Positions 6,771 through 8,625 of a stretch of DNA of 8,625 nt are shown piece by piece (the stretch's first letter is position 1; the number at the start of each line of letters is the position of its first letter). This DNA comes from Candidatus Saccharimonadota bacterium. Lineage in GTDB: Bacteria > Patescibacteriota > Saccharimonadia > Saccharimonadales > Saccharimonadaceae. The notes under the pieces were generated by a model. The model did no database searches and was not told the origin of the DNA. It worked only from the letters and a program-made list of their open reading frames with translations. The position numbers were made by a program, and so were the translations under genes. Location: positions 1 through 8,625 of the forward strand of contig JAFOHW010000031.1 of the NCBI GenBank assembly GCA_017421685.1, written 5' to 3'.

Positions 6771-7640
6771 CTAAGAGTTCATCTGGACTCTTCTAGCTTT
6801 CTTTTTTCTACGATGCTTCTTTATAATTAGGACTATCGTCGTGATAATTGCAGAGATGGTTAAAATGATTAAAAGCATAAACCAAATTGGACAAATGATA
6901 ATATCTTTTTCTTGGATATTGACATCGCCGTTATAATAAATGGTTTGGTTGACTTTTATTACGCCTAGAGCCGGGAGGTTATTTAACTCGCGCTCGATTC
7001 GACGAGTTGTTCCTGGCATAATGATTTCAGAATACTGGCCAGTTTCTTCTTCGGTAGGAAGAATCACTCGACCAGTGAAGAAGTCTTTTGCGGAGATGAT
7101 GAAAGTTGCGTCTTCATGAACGTTTCCTTCATTACTAATTAGGGCACCCAGGGTTACTGGAGACGAAACAGAAAAACCAGGGATATTATTCTCGAGGATT
7201 TCACCTTTGTGAGTAGTAGTTCCATCAACTCTCGCATAAATAACGCTAGCCATTTCGAAGATGTTTTGGATTGCAACGCCTTCGCTAGGGGTACTGTCAT
7301 TATTTGAAGAGACCGTTAAGGCACAGTATTGGCCACCGGCAGGAGCGGAATCAGGAACGGTAATTGTAAACTCAACTTCTTTAGTTTCGTTAGGCTTTAT
7401 TTTTCCGGTCGGCTCAGCAATCTCTATCCATTTTGCGATTGCGGAATAATCTGAGTCGGTTGTAAGATCCGCTTCGTAATTCTCTCCCACGACCCCATAA
7501 GGAGAGACTCCAACTTTATAGGAAAAATCTTCGGTTGCGTCGGCTGGATTGACGATAGTAATTTTCCCAGTATAGGTTTCTCCTGGATCGAGGACAAACC
7601 TTTGGCTCATAGGCAGGACCGTAAAAGCATTAATATCCAT
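6771..7640 (-). CDS. DUF916-like envelope protein with C-terminal membrane anchor
   Basis: This 289-residue protein is mostly beta-strand. It opens with a segment (about residues 6-45) containing LDPGETYTGKITIVNP, typical of DUF916/WxL-type and related bacterial surface proteins with Ig-like folds. A second Ig-like part, with ALISNEGN near residues 166-173, runs to about 240. One membrane helix lies at about 250-273, followed by a strongly basic tail (KKHRRKKKARR, 274-284). The basic tail should stay in the cytoplasm, putting the large domain outside, yet there is no N-terminal signal peptide. The frame is open only a few codons upstream (a GTG at 7652) before a stop. The ATG at 7640 is chosen because GGAGG lies 5 bases upstream and would itself be coding in the longer form. 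A strong promoter precedes it. Role probably surface structure or adhesion; the partner is unknown. Confidence 0.75.
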   Translation of the reverse strand: MDINAFTVLPMSQRFVLDPGETYTGKITIVNPADATEDFSYKVGVSPYGVVGENYEADLTTDSDYSAIAKWIEIAEPTGKIKPNETKEVEFTITVPDSAPAGGQYCALTVSSNNDSTPSEGVAIQNIFEMASVIYARVDGTTTHKGEILENNIPGFSVSSPVTLGALISNEGNVHEDATFIISAKDFFTGRVILPTEEETGQYSEIIMPGTTRRIERELNNLPALGVIKVNQTIYYNGDVNIQEKDIIICPIWFMLLIILTISAIITTIVLIIKKHRRKKKARRVQMNS

Positions 7641-7666
7641 TATTTCCTCCACATTTAATTTATATA

Positions 7667-7695
7667 ATTATATCAGATGTTTACTCGGTTGCCAA
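7667..7695 (-). promoter_or_regulatory. Promoter of the DUF916-like gene, inside the nrdG 3' end
   Basis: This is the best promoter in the window. On the minus strand: -35 TTGGCA (7695-7690, five of six consensus bases), a 17-base spacer, then -10 TATAAT (7672-7667) with TGA before it, making an extended -10. The -35 lies within the last codons of nrdG and within a 16-bp palindrome. The -10 ends 26 bases before the ATG at 7640. Confidence 0.75.
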
Positions 7696-8289
7696 AATTT
7701 TGGCAGTTCCCCGTTCTAATCTTAAAAGTCGTTGGTTTTTTGAACCGCGAAATCTTAGGCTGAGGTCTCTCTGAGATAAGATAAAAGGACCATCAATAAG
7801 GACGTCGAGAGATTTAAGAAACTCCCAGGCTTCCCCGCCGGCTTCTTTGATGATTTCATGAGTGAAACCGGAAAAACTCCAAACATCCCAACCAAGCTCC
7901 TTTCGGACGTAGTCGGCGATTTCTTTACAGGCCTTAGGTTGGACAAAGGGTTCGCCTCCGCAGAAAGTTAGACCGGCTTGGCCGTTAAAACTAGCTAGTT
8001 CCTTTTTTATATCCTCAAGTTTGACTAGGTGGCCATCATCGTAATCCCAAGTTTCGGGGTTTTGACAACCCTTACAATGGTTTGGGCAACCTTGGGTCCA
8101 AAGAACTGCTCGGAGGCCATCGCCGTTTACGATGTTGTCATGTTCGAGTGGGCCGCTCAGCTTAATATATCCGTCCGGAACTTCAACAACTTTTGCGATG
8201 CGAGAAAGCGCTTGAGACAATGACTTTTCGGACACGCTCAAGGGCGCTCGCCCAAGCTTACGGTCCGAAAAGTCATTATCTCTTCGCAT
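7681..8289 (-). CDS. nrdG: Anaerobic ribonucleoside-triphosphate reductase activating protein (radical SAM)
   Basis: NrdG uses S-adenosylmethionine and a [4Fe-4S] cluster to install the glycyl radical on NrdD. The cluster motif C68-x3-C72-x2-C75 is intact. GGEP (residues 111-114), DGPF (166-169) and a C-terminal FRGSKNQR block (180-187) all fit the family. The first 45 or so residues precede the usual NrdG N-terminus (which begins near the NGDGLR stretch at 55-60 here) and resemble nothing I know; they include the coding part of a long inverted repeat. The ATG at 8289 is chosen over a TTG one codon upstream: GGGAG lies 7 bases before it, and its A is also the last base of the nrdD TGA stop. 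This one-base overlap makes translational coupling to nrdD likely. Length is 202 residues, versus about 155-180 usually. Confidence 0.92.
   Translation of the reverse strand: MRRDNDFSDRKLGRAPLSVSEKSLSQALSRIAKVVEVPDGYIKLSGPLEHDNIVNGDGLRAVLWTQGCPNHCKGCQNPETWDYDDGHLVKLEDIKKELASFNGQAGLTFCGGEPFVQPKACKEIADYVRKELGWDVWSFSGFTHEIIKEAGGEAWEFLKSLDVLIDGPFILSQRDLSLRFRGSKNQRLLRLERGTAKILATE
7690..7705. promoter_or_regulatory. 16-bp perfect palindrome over the -35 element, possible operator
   Basis: TGCCAAAATTTTGGCA is a perfect two-fold palindrome that contains the -35 hexamer of the downstream promoter. It also encodes part of the last residues of NrdG, so it could be a coincidence of coding. If it binds a dimeric regulator, that would block the promoter of the envelope-protein gene. 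Confidence 0.35.
8214..8282. repeat. 69-bp nested inverted repeat in the 5' coding end of nrdG
   Basis: Arms 8219-8233 and 8263-8277 (AATGACTTTTCGGAC and its complement) match perfectly over 15 bp. They extend outward by GAGA/TCTC after one mismatch, giving 20-base arms with 19 pairs. The 29-base interior holds a second small hairpin, GGGC-GCTC-GCCC (8242-8253). On the nrdG mRNA the stem begins five bases after the ATG and would form a very stable structure. There is no U-tract after it on either strand, so it is not an intrinsic terminator. It translates into the unusual NrdG N-terminal extension. Confidence 0.8.
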
Positions 8290-8625
8290 CAAGCTTCTCC
8301 CTTCGCGCAGTTTTTAACTTTTTCGAACGGTAAGTCGCCTTCGAGACGGCCACAGTGCGGACAGCGGTTTCCGGTGATGATTCCAGAAAAACCACAAACG
8401 GGGTCGCGATCGACAGGGTGGTTAATTGAGCCGTAGCCAATGCCTTCGTCGTGCATTTTGCGGATAACCGCTTCAAAAGCAGAAATGTTTTGCGATGGAT
8501 CGCCATCTAACTCAACGTAGGTAATATGTCCAGCATTGCATAAATCATGATATGGGGCTTCAATTTCGATCTTCTCAAAGGCAGAAATCGGGTAGTAAAC
8601 CGGAACATGGAAGGAGTTTGTATAA
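8289..8625 (-). CDS. nrdD: Anaerobic ribonucleoside-triphosphate reductase, C-terminal part, without a recognisable glycyl-radical loop
   Basis: The last 111 codons are visible, read from 8624; the gene continues past the right edge. Sequence near the start (FHVPVYYPISAFEKI, EAPYH) matches class III reductases such as phage T4 NrdD from memory, as does INHPVD before the zinc finger. The finger reads VDRDPVCG then CPHCG, so the first of four cysteine ligands is aspartate (codon 8405-8403). In known NrdD proteins the radical glycine follows the last finger cysteine by about 16 residues, in a motif like R-x-T/C-G-Y-L, with a conserved tail after it. Here the frame ends in EKVKNCAKGEA and TGA with no such motif, so the radical site seems missing or strongly altered. 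No other frame downstream restores it. NrdD would reduce NTPs to dNTPs without oxygen; whether this copy can is open. Confidence 0.88.
   Translation of the reverse strand, partial: YTNSFHVPVYYPISAFEKIEIEAPYHDLCNAGHITYVELDGDPSQNISAFEAVIRKMHDEGIGYGSINHPVDRDPVCGFSGIITGNRCPHCGRLEGDLPFEKVKNCAKGEA

Noticed and set aside
8289..8291. TGA at the end of nrdD as a recoded glycine or read-through codon
   Set aside because: The downstream reading in that frame shows no NrdD tail and meets another TGA within about 20 codons. The long genes contain no in-frame TGA, so a UGA-glycine code (as in Gracilibacteria/SR1) is not supported.
8276..8506. Open frame of 76 codons on the minus strand
   Set aside because: It is a shadow of the nrdD 3' end in another frame; the real frame carries the conserved reductase blocks.
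1..8625. CRISPR arrays, insertion sequences or prophage genes
   Set aside because: No regularly spaced direct repeats, transposase, integrase or phage structural genes are seen in any frame.

Overview
The window is a compact stretch of bacterial chromosome of roughly 38-40% GC. Almost every gene is on the minus strand, with gaps of 0-20 bases inside gene groups. The standard genetic code fits: the long reading frames contain no in-frame TGA, and two genes end in TGA. Several things suggest a Saccharibacteria (TM7)/Patescibacteria-like host: a signal-peptide surface protein with an 'AGYNLTISGP...LYKNG' block, a DUF916-like envelope protein with an 'LDPGETYTG' N-terminus, a short Rel protein, and very tight packing. 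This is recall of family style, not a database result. An AT-rich Firmicute-like host is the alternative.

Layout from right to left, in the direction of transcription. (1) The 3' end of an anaerobic ribonucleotide reductase gene (nrdD, cut by the window edge) overlaps its radical-SAM activase gene (nrdG) by one base. (2) A promoter inside the 3' end of nrdG drives a C-terminally anchored, DUF916-like envelope protein. (3) A promoter just ahead of rel would give an almost leaderless mRNA. Behind rel come an endonuclease/exonuclease/phosphatase-fold hydrolase, a cupin and a HAD-type phosphatase. (4) An AT-rich bidirectional terminator separates this group from tRNA-Thr(CGT), the only plus-strand gene. 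(5) The tRNA and the next minus-strand operon share a nearly symmetric, overlapping divergent promoter. That operon is a HdeD/DUF308 membrane protein, a small three-helix membrane protein and a processive-type GT2 glycosyltransferase, packed end to end. (6) The left edge cuts a secreted surface protein with its own promoter and signal peptide.

The most striking region is the nrdD-nrdG junction. The visible NrdD C-terminus aligns by eye with class III reductases up to the zinc finger. It then ends about where the conserved glycyl-radical loop should be, and the first zinc-ligand cysteine is aspartate. Directly after, nrdG begins with an unusual N-terminal extension of about 45 codons. Its DNA carries a 69-bp nested inverted repeat starting five bases after the start codon. 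Together these suggest a remodelled or radical-site-less class III reductase, or a decayed one.

A second theme is that all five recognisable promoters carry a TG-N extended -10 element (TGNTATAAT, or TGNTAAAAT once), while -35 elements are mostly weak.
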